Source: Lingula anatina (Eukaryota; Brachiopoda; Lingulata; Lingulida; Lingulidae). From it: 33,594 nt of DNA. A model generated the notes under the pieces. It was not told the origin of the DNA and searched no databases. It saw nothing but the letters and a program-made list of their open reading frames with translations. The DNA lies in contig NW_019775857.1 of the NCBI RefSeq assembly GCF_001039355.2, positions 35,668-69,261 on the forward strand, given 5' to 3'. The translations under genes were made by a program, and so were the position numbers. Positions 9,791 through 21,123 of the stretch are shown here, in pieces; positions within the stretch are counted from its first letter, which is position 1; each line of letters starts with the position of its first letter.

Positions 9791-10606
9791 CTGGACAAAA
9801 GCTATCGTTGCTGTCTCAGTTATGTCAGGATTTTTGCATTGACTGTCAAAAAAGTGCTTGAGGTCACCTCTCCATAATTTGCCTGGCTAGAGGATCGTCT
9901 CTAAACAGAAAACCACCCCTCCTCAACAAAAAAGGCAATAGGATCTCTCGTCACTAACTGTTATTTTCAGTAATGTCAGGATTTTTGCATTGATTGCACC
10001 AAGTCAAAATAGTGTTTGAGGTCACCTCTCCATAATTTGCCTGGCTAGAGGATCGTCTCTAAACAGAAAACCACCCCTCCTTGACAAAAAAGGTTATAGG
10101 ATCTCTCGTCTCTTACTTTGTTATTTTCAGTTATGTCAGTATTTGCACTAATGGTAGCAGGTCAAAATAGTGTTTGAGGTCACCTCCCCATAATTTGCCT
10201 GGCTAGAGGATTGTCTCTAAACAGAAAACCACCTCTCCTTGACAAAAAAGGTTATAGGATCTCTCGTCACTAACTTTGTTATTTGCAGTTATGTCGGTAT
10301 TTGCACTAATTGTAGCAAGTCAAAATAGTGTTTGAGGTCACCTCCCCATAATATGCCCGGCTAGAGGATCATTTCTAAACAGAAAACCACCTCTCCTTGA
10401 CAAAAAAGTTATAGGATCTCTCGTCACTAACTTTGTTATTTGCAGTTATGTCAGTATTTGCAGTGATTGTAGCAAGTAAAAAAATAATAATAATAATAAT
10501 TACAATATATGCCAGAGGCCACCTCTCCATAGTTTGCCTGACAAGGGGATCGTTTCTAAGGAGAAAACCACTCTACAATTCTTATGATGTGTTTAGGGCT
10601 CCAGAG
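9653..10606. repeat. ~157-bp tandem array, five to six copies
   Basis: Units start at the word GTCAG near 9653 (diverged), 9824, 9975, 10135, 10293 and 10450. Each contains GAGGTCACCTC, ATAATTTGCCTGGCTAGAGG, AACAGAAAACCAC and GGATCTCTCGTC. The first and last units are the most diverged. A 30-base poly(A) run at 9759-9788 interrupts the first. Confidence 0.9.
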
Positions 10607-12029
10607 AGCAAGTTTTATCTCATGCATAGTCCCTAATAGTAAGGCCCTGGGCATGATGGAAATATTTCACTGAAGTTAGATAAGTAGTAATCAGCTATGC
10701 AGTTTGAATTTGTTTATATTGGAAATGGTAATATTATTGACAGACTGTAACTGTTTGCATATCCCTAATTCATCTTGCTTACACTGCTGTAGTTAATCTA
10801 AATATCAGAGGAAAATTATCAACCATACATAACTGTTTGCTTATTCTCCTTGCTCAGAGCGAGTCAGTCTCTCCTTTACTATTTTAGCATGTTTAAGTCC
10901 ATAAATCTGACAGAAAGGGGGTCTGAGGTAAACACAGTGAGGTTATACATGTAGGTTAACAATTTCTATTGTGGCTGCAGACTGGGAATTCATGTAACAG
11001 GAACACAGAAACGCAGCCTTCTTTTAGATGTTCATCTCTTTTCTAGTGACGACAGGCACTCCTTTTTCATCCTTGGGACACCCCATTCCTTTATAAAAGA
11101 AAAGACATACTGAATAATTGAAACATGGAAGTTTATGCTTGAATTTCAAGGATTTGAAGCCATATCATGATATAGTACCAAAACAATTCAATTGCTAAAG
11201 CTGAGCGTTACCATATCTGCACATCCACGATACTGGGTAACAACACTGTGACATAAGCATTGAAATTTCAATGTGTTTTTGCTTTAAATTCATAAATTTT
11301 ACGAAATGTAACATTAAACACATATAAAAATAATTCGGAAAGAGTTTACTTAACTCCAAAGAGATGGGAGAGCATGCTACGATCCTGAACCGTAAGTTTC
11401 ATTTAATAATCATGTGACCTGGTCATTATGTCATCAATGGAAATCTCCACTCTTTATGCTTAAGTCCCTGGGCCGAATCTGAATCGGGAAATGAGACTAC
11501 ACGCTAGCTGTGATTTGGTTGTCGTGCATCAAAGCCCCCCCCCCCCCTTGTAATCCAACACATGGGAATATTTTGACACACTTTTAAAATGATAACCCCT
11601 TGTTGTTACCCCGTATCGTGGACGTGCAGATATATTTTCAAAGTTCACAGTGAGTATAACCGGTCAAACGTTAGAACAGACAAAAGCCAAGCCCAATGAA
11701 ACTCAGTATAATTCGATCCTTTCTCAAGAGACGGCTAAATTACCCTGCAATATGCAGTGCTTCGAGAAAGAATCCCGCTTTAATCCCAGAAGCATGCTTT
11801 GGCTATAATTTGTGTTAAGATACACTGTGCGAACATTACTGAAATCACTATTTCACCTACCTTGTGAAACGATGACCGGTTGCCCCCTGTCTAGTGATCT
11901 ATATTATTGCCTCTTTCTGTTTTAGTCTTGAATAAAACAAGAGGCAAAAGGTGCGTTCTTCTTGCCATTAATATAGCGTTAGGTCAATGCTAGAGAATCG
12001 GCGCGAAAGATATCCCATTACAGACTATC
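10607..12029. other. No gene recognised
   Basis: Unique-looking sequence with no supported exon. A run of 13 C bases lies at 11535-11547. Confidence 0.5.
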
Positions 12030-12149
12030 TGCGCGTGCGCACGGCCAGGCGGTTAAAAATGCGCGGGGACTGCTAGGCTGTGTAGGCCGGTCACAGAAGA
12101 TTTTTTAAGCCTCCGTATTGATTATGGTCGACTTCTTTGCAAGATGGCG
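12030..12149 (+). promoter_or_regulatory. CpG-rich TATA-less promoter with NRF1 and YY1 motifs
   Basis: TGCGCGTGCGCA (12030-12041) fits the NRF1 site, and AAGATGGCG (12141-12149) fits the YY1 site that typically sits just after the start of housekeeping genes. The local CpG density is far above the surroundings. A consensus donor CTCAG|GTAGGT follows at 12206, which would end a first exon in the plus direction. Confidence 0.5.
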
Positions 12150-12205
12150 TTTGTTGCGGCGATAATATAACTGATGAGGATGAAGAGAAGGTGTAAATGC
12201 CTCAG
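12142..12205 (+). other. Probable non-coding first exon
   Basis: Sequence from the YY1 motif to the donor at 12206. ATGs here give only short frames (MAFVAAII then stop; MRMKRRCKCL running into the donor in phase 2) that do not continue into the later exons, so it is read as leader. Confidence 0.35.
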
Positions 12206-13037
12206 GTAGGTCTAATATAACATTTGAATCAATCATATTTCAGGGAACATCCGTGTCAGGGACGACCAAGAGGGCTTTTATGCACGGAGAACAGACCGTG
12301 CCGAAATAAGATTATCACGATCGTAAAACAATAGTTAATCAAACTTGCTGAACTTTTTATTAGAATACTGCAAAAAGTTTACGTCAAAGTACGGCCACGC
12401 GTACAAGTAAAGATTCTGTACATGTATTAAACTGGCCTGTATTAATCCCATTGAGTCGACCTACATTCCTTGACCTAAATTCCAGGCAGGGTTATATAAT
12501 CAATGCACTGGTTCACTCGCAGGGTTCAAACAGCACTTTGACTGCTTGAATGTAGCCTTGTACGTGTATTCAGTCTGTTTATGACATTTAAAGTACTTGA
12601 AATTGCTATTAGCCTTACCAAGGCCTTGTATTTCATTATTTTTGTCTTAAAAAGTACTTGAATTTGATCAGTTAGAAATTTGTTGAATGATTATTACGAA
12701 TCTTGTTGTTTTTAACCTGAATGTAGACAGTAGCATGCTGGGGGAATGCCCTTTTTAACCTTTCAATTTTTTCTCATGTTTTGTCATTAGTGTATTAAAA
12801 TACAAAGTTTGTGTAAAATGATGCACCTCTTTTCTATGTAAACTAAAAATGACAGTAAGGCCATTAAAAGAGTCATTGAAAAGGTCATGATTTAGAGCCT
12901 CAGAAATCCTTCAATTTGCTTTTATGTTGCTGTATGAATCCTGAGCAGTAATCATGTTTTCATCAATGAAAACTGTTTGTATGATATTACACTAAAAGAA
13001 TTCACTGTCTTAAAAAATCTCTTTATTTCTTTTCCAG

Positions 13038-13135
13038 ATGCTATTAAAAGACAGGCTTTCTACATGGCTTAATAGCATATAAAAGCAAACAAAGTGGATG
13101 GACTAAAGCAAAATAATTGGAAGAGAAGAATGGGG
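13038..13135 (+). other. Exon-like unit, first of a tandem pair
   Basis: A strong acceptor (TTTCTTTTCCAG) precedes it and a GTATGT donor follows. All three frames are stopped. One frame resembles the second unit at 13316 (AIKRQAFYMA, then GLKQNNWKRRMG). It may be a leader exon or a decayed coding exon. Confidence 0.4.
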
Positions 13136-13315
13136 GTATGTAATACAGGAGCTTTTCTAAGTTCTGTACAAGGCCCAATCAAGTTGCCTATCAGTGATAA
13201 TGAATGCATATTTTCTTCATTACTTGTAGCTATTTCATTATTCATATTTCCCTAATTGAAAACTTTTTACCTGATATTACATTCAAATAATTCACTCTTT
13301 TTATTTCTTTACCAG

Positions 13316-13418
13316 GTGCCATTAAAAGATACTACAGATCTGAAAAGTAGGAGGATGTTCTAAAACAAGCAAAAGGACTGGATGAGCTTAAACAAAAAAT
13401 ATGGAAAAAAAGGAAGAG
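13316..13418 (+). other. Exon-like unit, second of a tandem pair
   Basis: Preceded by TTTCTTTACCAG and followed by GAG|GTACTA. In the frame shared with the first unit it reads AIKRYYRSEK, stop, then VLKQAKGLDELKQKIWKKRK. The upstream intron sequences of the two units are also similar, so about 280 bp was duplicated. The last 18 nt (13401-13418) may hold the start codon of the downstream frame. Confidence 0.4.
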
Positions 13419-13818
13419 GTACTATTATAGGATCCTTTTTAAACCTTGTAAAATCTGTTTTAAGCCTTTTGATGGCTTTAAGTCCATAGTTTGAAAATTA
13501 AACATAATAAAAGTTGGCATTGTTTTTATCGTATTTGATTAGCATTAAAATGGACTGTTACCAAAAAACAATATTTATCATTACATACATCCTATTTTCC
13601 AGGAGGCAAAAGGGAAAGATTTGGGCAGGCAAAGTGTTCACTTGACAGACGCTTCCGGAAAAACTACTCCCACGAGAACGAGAAGTTACGCATATATAGT
13701 AGGACTAGTGGATCTGGCTGAAAGTACATTTAGAGAACATTTCCTGGGCCTTTCTTGGATTATCAAAAAACTTTCAAAAGACAAGCGCAACCTGCACAAA
13801 AATGTTATAATGGAATAA
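13401..13818 (+). CDS. Possible small gene, start in 13401-13418 joined to exon 13603-13818
   Basis: ATG at 13401 (A at -3, G at +4) reads MEKKEE to the donor at 13419 in phase 0. The exon after TATTTTCCAG at 13603 is open in phase 0 and ends at TAA, giving 77 residues. It contains DLGRQSVHLTDASGKTT, then SYAYIVGLVDLAESTFREHF, then SWIIKKLSKDKRNLHK. AATAAA overlaps the stop region at 13814. The protein is not recognised. The leader would come from the NRF1/YY1 promoter and the duplicated exon-like units. The joined model rests on splice signals and phase only. Confidence 0.35.
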
Positions 13819-13936
13819 ATTATAAAAGTTTATACCATGTGTTGTTCTGTTTTATCAATATATTATTAAAGCGCCGCAATAAATATAACAGTAAAATACC
13901 TAACAAAAGAAGGAAAAATATAGTCTTTTCTTAAAT

Positions 13937-14320
13937 AAAAAGGTTTGAAAAGGCTATCTTTTGTATCTGGAAAGTTGCACAAAAGGCATCTGAAAGTTGG
14001 ACTTTTTGGCAGGAAAAGGTAGAGAAAAGTGGGTCATTAATATACCTTTTAGCATACAAAAAGCTGATGAATGATGAACTTGAGAATACCTTTTCTTCAA
14101 GCAAAAGATCGTCTTTTTGCAGCAAAAGGTGTATGAAAGTTCAACTTTTGTGTAGAGAAAAGGTGAAGAAAAGTGGGCCATTTGTAAACCTTTTTCACTT
14201 ATACAAAAGTCATTCAAAAGATCGTCTTTTACACCTTTCCTAAAAAAACGAAAGGTCTTGGAAAGATGTGAGAAGATGAATAAAAGAAGGCCTTTTGATC
14301 ACCTTTCACGATATATAAAA
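13937..14320. repeat. AAAGGT/ACCTTT array ending at a TATA-like box
   Basis: A degenerate array of AAAAGG, AAAAGT, ACCTTTT and CAAAAGATCGTCTTTT words in both orientations, ending at TATATAAAA (14312-14320). It repeats across the gap at 14494. Confidence 0.65.
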
Positions 14321-14390
14321 GCTGATTTTTCATGCAGTGAAGGTAGCACAAGAGACACCAGAAAAGCCCAGAACACCGCGGCAGAGGTCA

Positions 14391-14493
14391 CCATGACGGA
14401 CCGGGAGAGTGGTGAAGGTGCCATGACAGACCGGGAGAGTGGTGAAGGTGTCATGACGGACCGGGAGAGTGGTGAAGGTACCATGACGGACCA
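14391..14493 (+). repeat. 30-bp minisatellite, coding-like decapeptide repeat
   Basis: Three full units and part of a fourth (14391, 14421, 14451, 14481), cut by the N at 14494. In one open frame each unit encodes MTDRESGEG plus A, V or T. Thirty bases keep the frame. No promoter or splice evidence supports translation. Confidence 0.85.
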
Positions 14494-15002
14494 NACACCA
14501 TGTGTTGTTCTGTTTATCAATATATCATTAAATCGCGGCAATAAATATTACATTAAAATACGTAACAAAAGAAGGGAAAATGCAGTCTTTTCTTAAATAA
14601 AAAGGTTTGAAAAGGTTATCTTTTGTATCTGAAAAGTTGCACAAAAGGCATCTGAAAGTTGGACTTTTTAGCAGGAAAAGGTAGAGAAAAGTGGGTCTTT
14701 CATATGTCTTTTAGCATGCAAAAAGTTGATGAATGATGAACTTGAGAATACCTTTTCTTCAAGCAAAAGATCGTCTTTTTGCAGCAAAAGGTTTATGAAA
14801 GTTAAACTTTTGAGTAGAGAAAAGGTGAAGAAAAGTGGGCCATTTGTATACCTTTTCACTTATACAAAAGTCATTTAAAAGATCGTCTTTTACACCTTTC
14901 CTAAAAAAACGAAAGGTCTAGGAAAGGTGTGAGAAGGTGAATAAAAGGAGGCCTTTTGATCGCCTTTCAGGATATATAAAAGCTGATTTTTCATGCAGTG
15001 AT
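14494..15002. other. Gap at 14494 and second copy of the 13.8-14.3 kb block
   Basis: After the N, 14497-15002 repeats 13834-14343 (CCATGTGTTGTTCTG through the AAAGGT array to CATGCAGTGA) with scattered substitutions. The copies then diverge abruptly: one continues into the 30-bp minisatellite, the other into unrelated sequence. An unmerged haplotype or contig overlap is the likely cause. Confidence 0.65.
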
Positions 15003-15109
15003 GGTCGCTGTAAACAAGAATAAACCGTAAAAATTGGTCTCCTATCAAGACAGACATCTGATTTCAGTCTAAATAATTGATATTACTCGGGGACGGCCAC
15101 ACTACTGGT

Positions 15110-15357
15110 AGGGGTTACATTGGGCAAATTAGGGTGGGTGTCAGGGGGGACATGGCCCCATTTCGGTTCCTGTTAAAAAACGCACGAAAAAACGTCTGGA
15201 TAAATCATAGTTTTGAACCGCACCAAATGGCGCCGCTTGCCGCTCGAGCGTGCCTCGAACCTGACGCCAAGGAAGTGATCGGCCTCGCCATTCGAGGCCT
15301 GTCAATCCCTAAAAAAACTGAAGCCCTTTCAAAAATTCTGGATCTGCCCCTGGGTTA
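15110..15357. repeat. Dispersed repeat, copy 1
   Basis: Shares ordered blocks with 29525-29785: GGGTGTCAGGG, ATCATAGTT, AACCG(C/T)ACCA, ATGGC(G/A)CCG, CGAAC, ACGCCAAGGAAGTG and GGATC(T/C)GCCC. An open 93-codon frame across it is treated as chance. Confidence 0.55.
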
Positions 15358-17282
15358 GCTGCCACTAAATAAATATTATCACCAGGGTGAAATGATTTAA
15401 TCTATGTAGTGCTTATACTGATACTTCCTCATATATGTTCAGTATATTACTACATGTACGTAGATCTACTGCTTGTTATGCACATCGCCTTTCAGCAACT
15501 ACCGTACCTGAATGTACAGACTAATATAGCAACGATTCACATACATGTATGTTGCATCTTTAAATTTTCCCCAGTGACTTCTAGCTGCGATCGTTTCGCA
15601 GGGAACATGTCATTTAGGCATCCCCCCCCCTGAGAGCAAGGAGGGGCCCATGGGGGGGGGTAGTGATCACACGGAAAGAAAATCATCAAATCTCAATAAT
15701 AAACCATTTTTTATATCTTATTGAAAATGCGCGTTGAAAATCGCGAATCACCGAGGATAATAACTTAGTTTCACGAAGGACGACAAATGAAAAGTCTCAC
15801 CGACGAGTCACGGGAATGGGGTGCCTTGCGGATCACGCTAAATAATATGAACCTTTCCTCGGTAAATAAAACTGGCTTCAACCGAAAATACTCAATGGGA
15901 CGCGCAGTAAGGGTAACGATCGCACACCTCTGAAAAAGGAATTTCCTGGCGCCAATAACACATCAAGTATGCTCTTGTCAGTTTACATTGTTCACGGGTT
16001 CTAAAATACAATATTTTGAATTAATTATATTTACTGTCCTGACTTCGTATTATTTTTACAGTATTACAGATCAAGACAAGTGGTAAAATTGGAATTAATG
16101 AGTTTATCGACACAACAATTGCCCGCATCTGACACGTATAGTGGATGGTGTCAACTCTTTATTCTTATTCTGTTTTAAGTAAAAACAGAAAATATATTGA
16201 TTAATTGTTAATATCTTGTGTCTCTTTGACCCCTTACAAAAAGAACCTGAGTAATGTTAACTGACGAAGCCACTCGCCATCAGTGCAAATACAAGACTTA
16301 AGAACAACAACACTCCCATCACTAATTACCAAATTTCGTAATTTATACTTCTATGCTGCAATTAAGTCACGATACGAGTCACCGAAATGTACATGTACCC
16401 TGTACGTCAAATATTACGGGTGTATTATCGAGACGAAGGCGAGACAATACAGTAGTAATTTCTCCGTTCAGCTCGGTGACAAGTGTTGTATTTAGCTAGG
16501 GCTTTTTGTTGGCTACTGAACTTCCCATAGAGGACAAAACTATGCTGCCCCTGATGTTTCACGCACGAGGTACAATCTCAACTTTATCGCAAATGTAATG
16601 CAGAAAACAGCACTGATGAAATCATTTCCTCGTCTGGATAAAATTTATCTCGTGTTCACTCACTGAAGTGAGATCGGCTCATGAAACCTCTGAGAGCAAG
16701 TCTAGATGTTTTTTTTCAACACACTTAAAACGCGACAAACAGATCGAGATAATTTGAACATATCTGCGCATGGTTATCTTCCATAACCTTAGCTCTATTC
16801 AGGTTCTCTGTATTTTTTCATAGTGAAGTGTGTATGATATCATGATTCCTTACTCAGCTTTTAGGGGGTTAATTATATACTTGGCTACTTCTTTGCAGCA
16901 TTACTGTAGTTTGAATTCCAGAATGATACAAAAATAGTTTTAATGATTTAAGTCATTTCATTTTCAAAAGAAAACAAATTCCGACTTTAATCATTATTCT
17001 CATGAATTAATGTATTGATCGGGAAAATATTGTTATTATATTACCTAATATTTTGTTTTATCGCGCTCGGTGTACAAAAAACACACAGATCAGTACTAAA
17101 AAGCGAGTGTTGACCATCAAAAAAGAATACATCGTACCTTATACAGAATAACACACAGCTTTTTTATATTTGTTCATTCACAAACTGGTATCACAATTAC
17201 CGACTATAAAAATGGTAAAGCACCAAACTGTAATGTCGTTAGTATATCATATTGTACAAGGTCATGATAATCTATGCACCAG
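15358..17282. other. No gene recognised
   Basis: AT-rich, with C- and G-runs near 15620-15660. No exon is supported. Confidence 0.5.
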
Positions 17283-17320
17283 TAAAGAAATAAATTGAAT
17301 TGAAATTGAAATTGAAATTA
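17283..17320. repeat. (TTGAAA)n-type tail, possible end of a retroelement
   Basis: AATAAATTGAATTGAAATTG and further TTGAAA units resemble the 3' ends of some invertebrate non-LTR retroelements. No reverse-transcriptase frame is visible next to it. Confidence 0.3.
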
Positions 17321-17592
17321 TACGACGCACTCTTTGATATCAATCTACAAGATTATGGAGAAACTTTAAACTCTCATTGTAGATAATGAATCCCAGGCGG
17401 GTGGGGAAGATACACTAAATATTTACCATGAGAAGAAAACCAAACAATTGACCATCTGCCAGTGATATCTTAGGTTTTTTTTACTAAAATATTACATGTA
17501 CCATTTTTCGGTTTCACACTTAACCAGTAGACAAAGTTATTATGTGTTGGTTAAACAGTACGTGATTATAGTATTCGTGTAATAACATTAAA

Positions 17593-17595
<3 letters not shown>

Positions 17596-17661
<66 letters not shown>
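17596..17661. repeat. (TA)n microsatellite
   Basis: About 66 bases of alternating T and A. It sits at the edge of the first copy of the gene 1 terminal region and may mark where the assembly joined haplotypes. Confidence 0.95.
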
Positions 17662-17663
<2 letters not shown>

Positions 17664-17982
17664 CAGCAACTATAATTACATAACAGATTATTTCATTAAC
17701 AGAACATCATTTCAAGATGAAAGACATCGCTCCTATTTCTATGTCATGACCACCCTCTCTGATAGAAATTTATTGGCAAAAATGTTTTTATTTCCCTCTA
17801 CTCGAAGGGATGATGTTTATACCGGTGTAACGTTATAGAGATTCCTCCAAGATAGAGAGTACTGGTACGTCTCCCATTCATTTGAGCGGGTAAGTCTCGA
17901 ACTAGATTTTGACCCACCTACGCCAAGCTAACCCTAACCTAAATGGAGGGCGGACTTTCTGTTACGTGGACCCTCAATTTCG

Positions 17983-18152
17983 TTACACCGGAACAATGTT
18001 GTCCAGAGTGGAGGTTGAAAAGTAGGTAGTAATATCATTCGGGTTGAATGTTACCCCGGGGTACCTTGGAATTAACAGACTTCTCCAGAGATCCCGCTGA
18101 AGTGCCTGTGGGAAGACAATATCTTCGTAATTGATATTTGTCACCGGTGGAA
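17983..18152 (-). CDS. Cysteine-rich gene 1, terminal exon (duplicate copy)
   Basis: The same 170-nt exon as 19594-19763, with the same encoded protein; the differences I checked between them are silent. The acceptor is TTTCAG and the stop TAA. As it lies in the block ended by the gap at 19211, it is best read as the other allele. Confidence 0.6.
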
Positions 18153-18676
18153 CTGAAAGAAATAAAAATCATAATTAAATGGAGGGTAAAATCCAATAAA
18201 TACACACATGAATCAATAAACCAAAATAAAAGACATTTGATCATCCTTCACCGAGAGAAATAAATTATCTATCATTTATAAACCAATTATTTGTTCGTTT
18301 AGTTTTCCCGAGTTAAACAGATCACTTCATTTAAATTAGTGACATCCATAGGCTCGCCCTCGTGTCCAAACAACCTCAACCTTTACTCCATAAATGTCAA
18401 GTATTCTTGGGTAAACATCTGATTGAATCATCCCCAAGAAAATACAGAAGCTGCTCTCTTCCAGATTTATATTTATTACAGTTCGAACTTTCATTCGATA
18501 TTTTCTTTGTCAAATTCCACAGACAAGCTGTTATATTTAGTAACAAATAAAATAAGTAGTCACATGAACCGACGGTCTCAATTCTATTGGTAGTTTCTAA
18601 ATTGGGTGTTTGGTAATCTCTTATGAACCGCTTTTAAAGCGACGTTAATAGGAAGGTTTTCAGTGTTTTAACTCCC

Positions 18677-19080
18677 TGGGGCCCGTTTCACGAAGCAGTT
18701 GTCAGTTAGTACTCGCTAGTTATGAGTGCCGTTTCGAAGACGAAGTACGAATACGATAACAAAAGAGCAGGGTGAGAAAAAAATTATCAGTTTGTAACTA
18801 TTGACTTTATATCCATTTTCACTAAGGCCTACGATCAAACAACCTGAAGGCCATCATGCAAAGAAACTTATGTTCATTTACCAGTAAACGTGATTTAACG
18901 CGTATCAAACGTGTATTAATGTGTGAACGAACTCAATTCGTACTGCCTTTTTTTACGAGGAATTCATAAAATCGTCCTTCATTAAAAGGACGAACTACGA
19001 AAAATGAGGTTATGATGAGCGTAAAGTGATGACATAGTGCACATGTTCGTCCTTCGTCTTCGTTGTCCGTCGTTTGCTAA
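18677..19080. repeat. Foldback (MITE-like) element in the last intron of gene 1
   Basis: Begins TGGGGCCCGTTTCACGAAGC and contains inverted arms CGAAGACGAAGTACGAA (18735-18751) and TTCGTCCTTCGTCTTCGTTG (19045-19064), plus an inner GTCCTTCATTAAAAGGAC palindrome. The same element is at 20287-20690 and 22193-22596 in the repeated blocks. The outer ends are not certain. Confidence 0.5.
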
Positions 19081-19593
19081 ACCTCTCCACCGAGTCGTGG
19101 ATATGTAACGACTGGTCAGACCATGCTCTAGAGTTTCACTCTAGAGTAATGAATGAAATAGAAAGGTTGCTTAATTACCGTTGTCTGTCTTTTGTTTTTG
19201 TATGCAAAAANTGTTTGCCTTATTGGCATGAAACATTATTAATAGACGCGATATACATATATACATATGTGTGTGTTCTATTGTGACGGGTACAAATTAA
19301 TTGCAAATGGGGAATAAATACCAAGTTAATAATATTACAGCAACTTTAATTACATAACAGATTATTTCATTAACAGAACATCATTTCCAAGATGAAAGAC
19401 ACACGCTCCTATTTCTATGTCATGACCACGCTCTCTGATAGAAATTATTGGCAAAAAAGTTTTTCATTTCAGAGAGTATGTCTCCCATTCATTTGAGGTA
19501 AGTCTCGAAATAGATTTTGACCCACCTACGCAAGGTGACCCTAACCTTACAAAATGGAGGGCGGACTTTCTGTTACGTGGACCCTCAATTTCG

Positions 19594-19763
19594 TTACACC
19601 GGAACAATGTTGTCCAGAGTGGATGTTGAAAAGTAGGTAGTAATATCATTCGGGTTGAATGTCACCCCGGGGTACCTTGGAATTAACAGACTTCTCCAGA
19701 GATCCCTCTGAAGTGCCTGTGGGAAGACAATATCTTCGTAATTGATATTTGTCACCGGTGGAA
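19594..19763 (-). CDS. Cysteine-rich gene 1, exon 5 (terminal)
   Basis: On the minus strand the acceptor CTTTCAG is followed by 170 nt entered in phase 1 and ended by TAA. It encodes a cysteine-free C-terminal module: IPPVTNINYEDIVFPQ, then ALQRDLWRSLLIPRYPGV, then TFNPNDITTYFS and DNIVPV. The paralogous exon at 26990-27159 has exactly the same length, phase and stop position, with PQALQRDLWRSLLIP unchanged, which is good evidence that it is translated. Shifted frames here are shadows. The role is unknown; it may fold or bind independently of the disulfide-rich part. Confidence 0.75.
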
Positions 19764-20926
19764 CTGAAAGAAATGAAAATCATAATTAAATGGCGGTAAA
19801 ATCCAATAAATACACACATGAATCAATACACCAAAATAAAAGACATTTGATCATCCTTCACCGAGAGAAATAAATTATCTATCATTTATAAACAAATTAT
19901 TTGTTCGTTTAGTTTTCCCGAGTTAAACAGTTCACTTCATTTAAATTAGTGACATCCATAGGCTTGGCCTCGTGTCCAAACAACCTCAACCTTTGCTCAA
20001 TAAATGTCAAGTATTCTTGGGTAAACATCTGATTGAATCATCCCCAAGAAAATACAGAAGTTGCTCTCTTCCAGATTTATATTTATTACAGTTCGAACTT
20101 TCATTCGATATTTTCTTTGTCAAATTCCACAAACAAGCTGTTATAATTAGTAACAAATAAAATAAGTAGTCACATGAACCGCCGGTCTCAATTCTATTGG
20201 TAGTTTCTAAATTGGGTGTTTGGTAGTCTCTTATGAACTACTTTTAAAGCGACGTTAATAGGAAGGTTTTCAGTGTTTTAACTCCCTGGGGCCCGTTTCA
20301 CGAAGCAGTTGTCAGATAGTGATCGCTAGTTATGAGTGCCGTTTCGAAGACAAAGTACGAATACGATAACAACAGAGCAGGGTGAGAAAAAAATGATCAA
20401 TTTGTAACAGTAGATTTGATATCCACTTTCCCTTAGGCCTACGATCAAACAACCTGAAGGCAATCATGCAAAGAAACTTATGTTCATTTACCAGTAAACG
20501 TGATTTAACGCGTATCAAACGTGTGTCAATGTGTGAACGGACTCAATTCGTACTACCTTTTTTTACGAAGAATTCATAAAATCTTCCTTCATTGAAAGGA
20601 CGAACTACGAAAAATGAGGTTATGATGAGCGTAAAGTGATGAAATAGTGCACATGTTCGTCCTTCGTCTTCGTTGTCCGTCGTTTGCTAAACCTCTCCAC
20701 CGAGTCGTGGATATTTAACGACTGGTCAGACCATGCTCTAGAGTTTCACTCTAGAGTAATGAATGAAATAGAAAGGTTGCTTAATTACCGTTGTCTGTCT
20801 TTTGTTTTTGCATGCAAAAATATAATTGAGGTCATTCACAATAGATGATACTCGGATCTTCTGATCCGCGTATCAAATATGGTGGATCATTCATGAAAGA
20901 GGAGCCGACTAATCTCCTTCTCTGTT

Positions 20927-20963
<37 letters not shown>

Positions 20964-21002
20964 CTACAATACCAGGTAACACATTGCAATCCAAACACTT
21001 AC

Positions 21003-21123
21003 TGGTACCACCTAGTTCAGCGCATTGGCCCAACGTGGATGAGGTTGCTCCAAAACAGAAATATAACTTGGTTACATCCACTATGTTCCTGTCGTTGAAG
21101 CTACATATAACTGATACCAGGGG
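21003..21123 (-). CDS. Cysteine-rich gene 1, exon 4 (duplicate copy)
   Basis: Same as the exon at 22919-23039 (acceptor GCCAG, donor ACCA|GTAAGT, phase 0 to 1). It lies in the block that repeats across the gap at 21963, so it is probably the other allele. Confidence 0.6.

Larger units (their letters stand above)
17661..19211. other. First copy of the gene 1 terminal region, ending at a gap
   Basis: Matches 19335-20820 in the same orientation through to the N at 19211. Substitutions are scattered and one stretch of about 60 bases (near 17811-17870) is absent from the other copy. It holds only the last exon of gene 1. It is probably an alternative haplotype. Confidence 0.65.

Noticed and set aside
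9653-10606. CRISPR-like array
   Set aside because: The whole 157-bp unit is repeated with no unique spacers, and the genome is eukaryotic.
15077-15358. 93-codon plus-strand frame
   Set aside because: Coincides with a dispersed repeat; the start is a non-ATG codon.
18035-18244. 69-codon minus-strand frame ending NIQPE
   Set aside because: Wrong frame for exon 5; the phase 1 frame is the one conserved in the paralogue.
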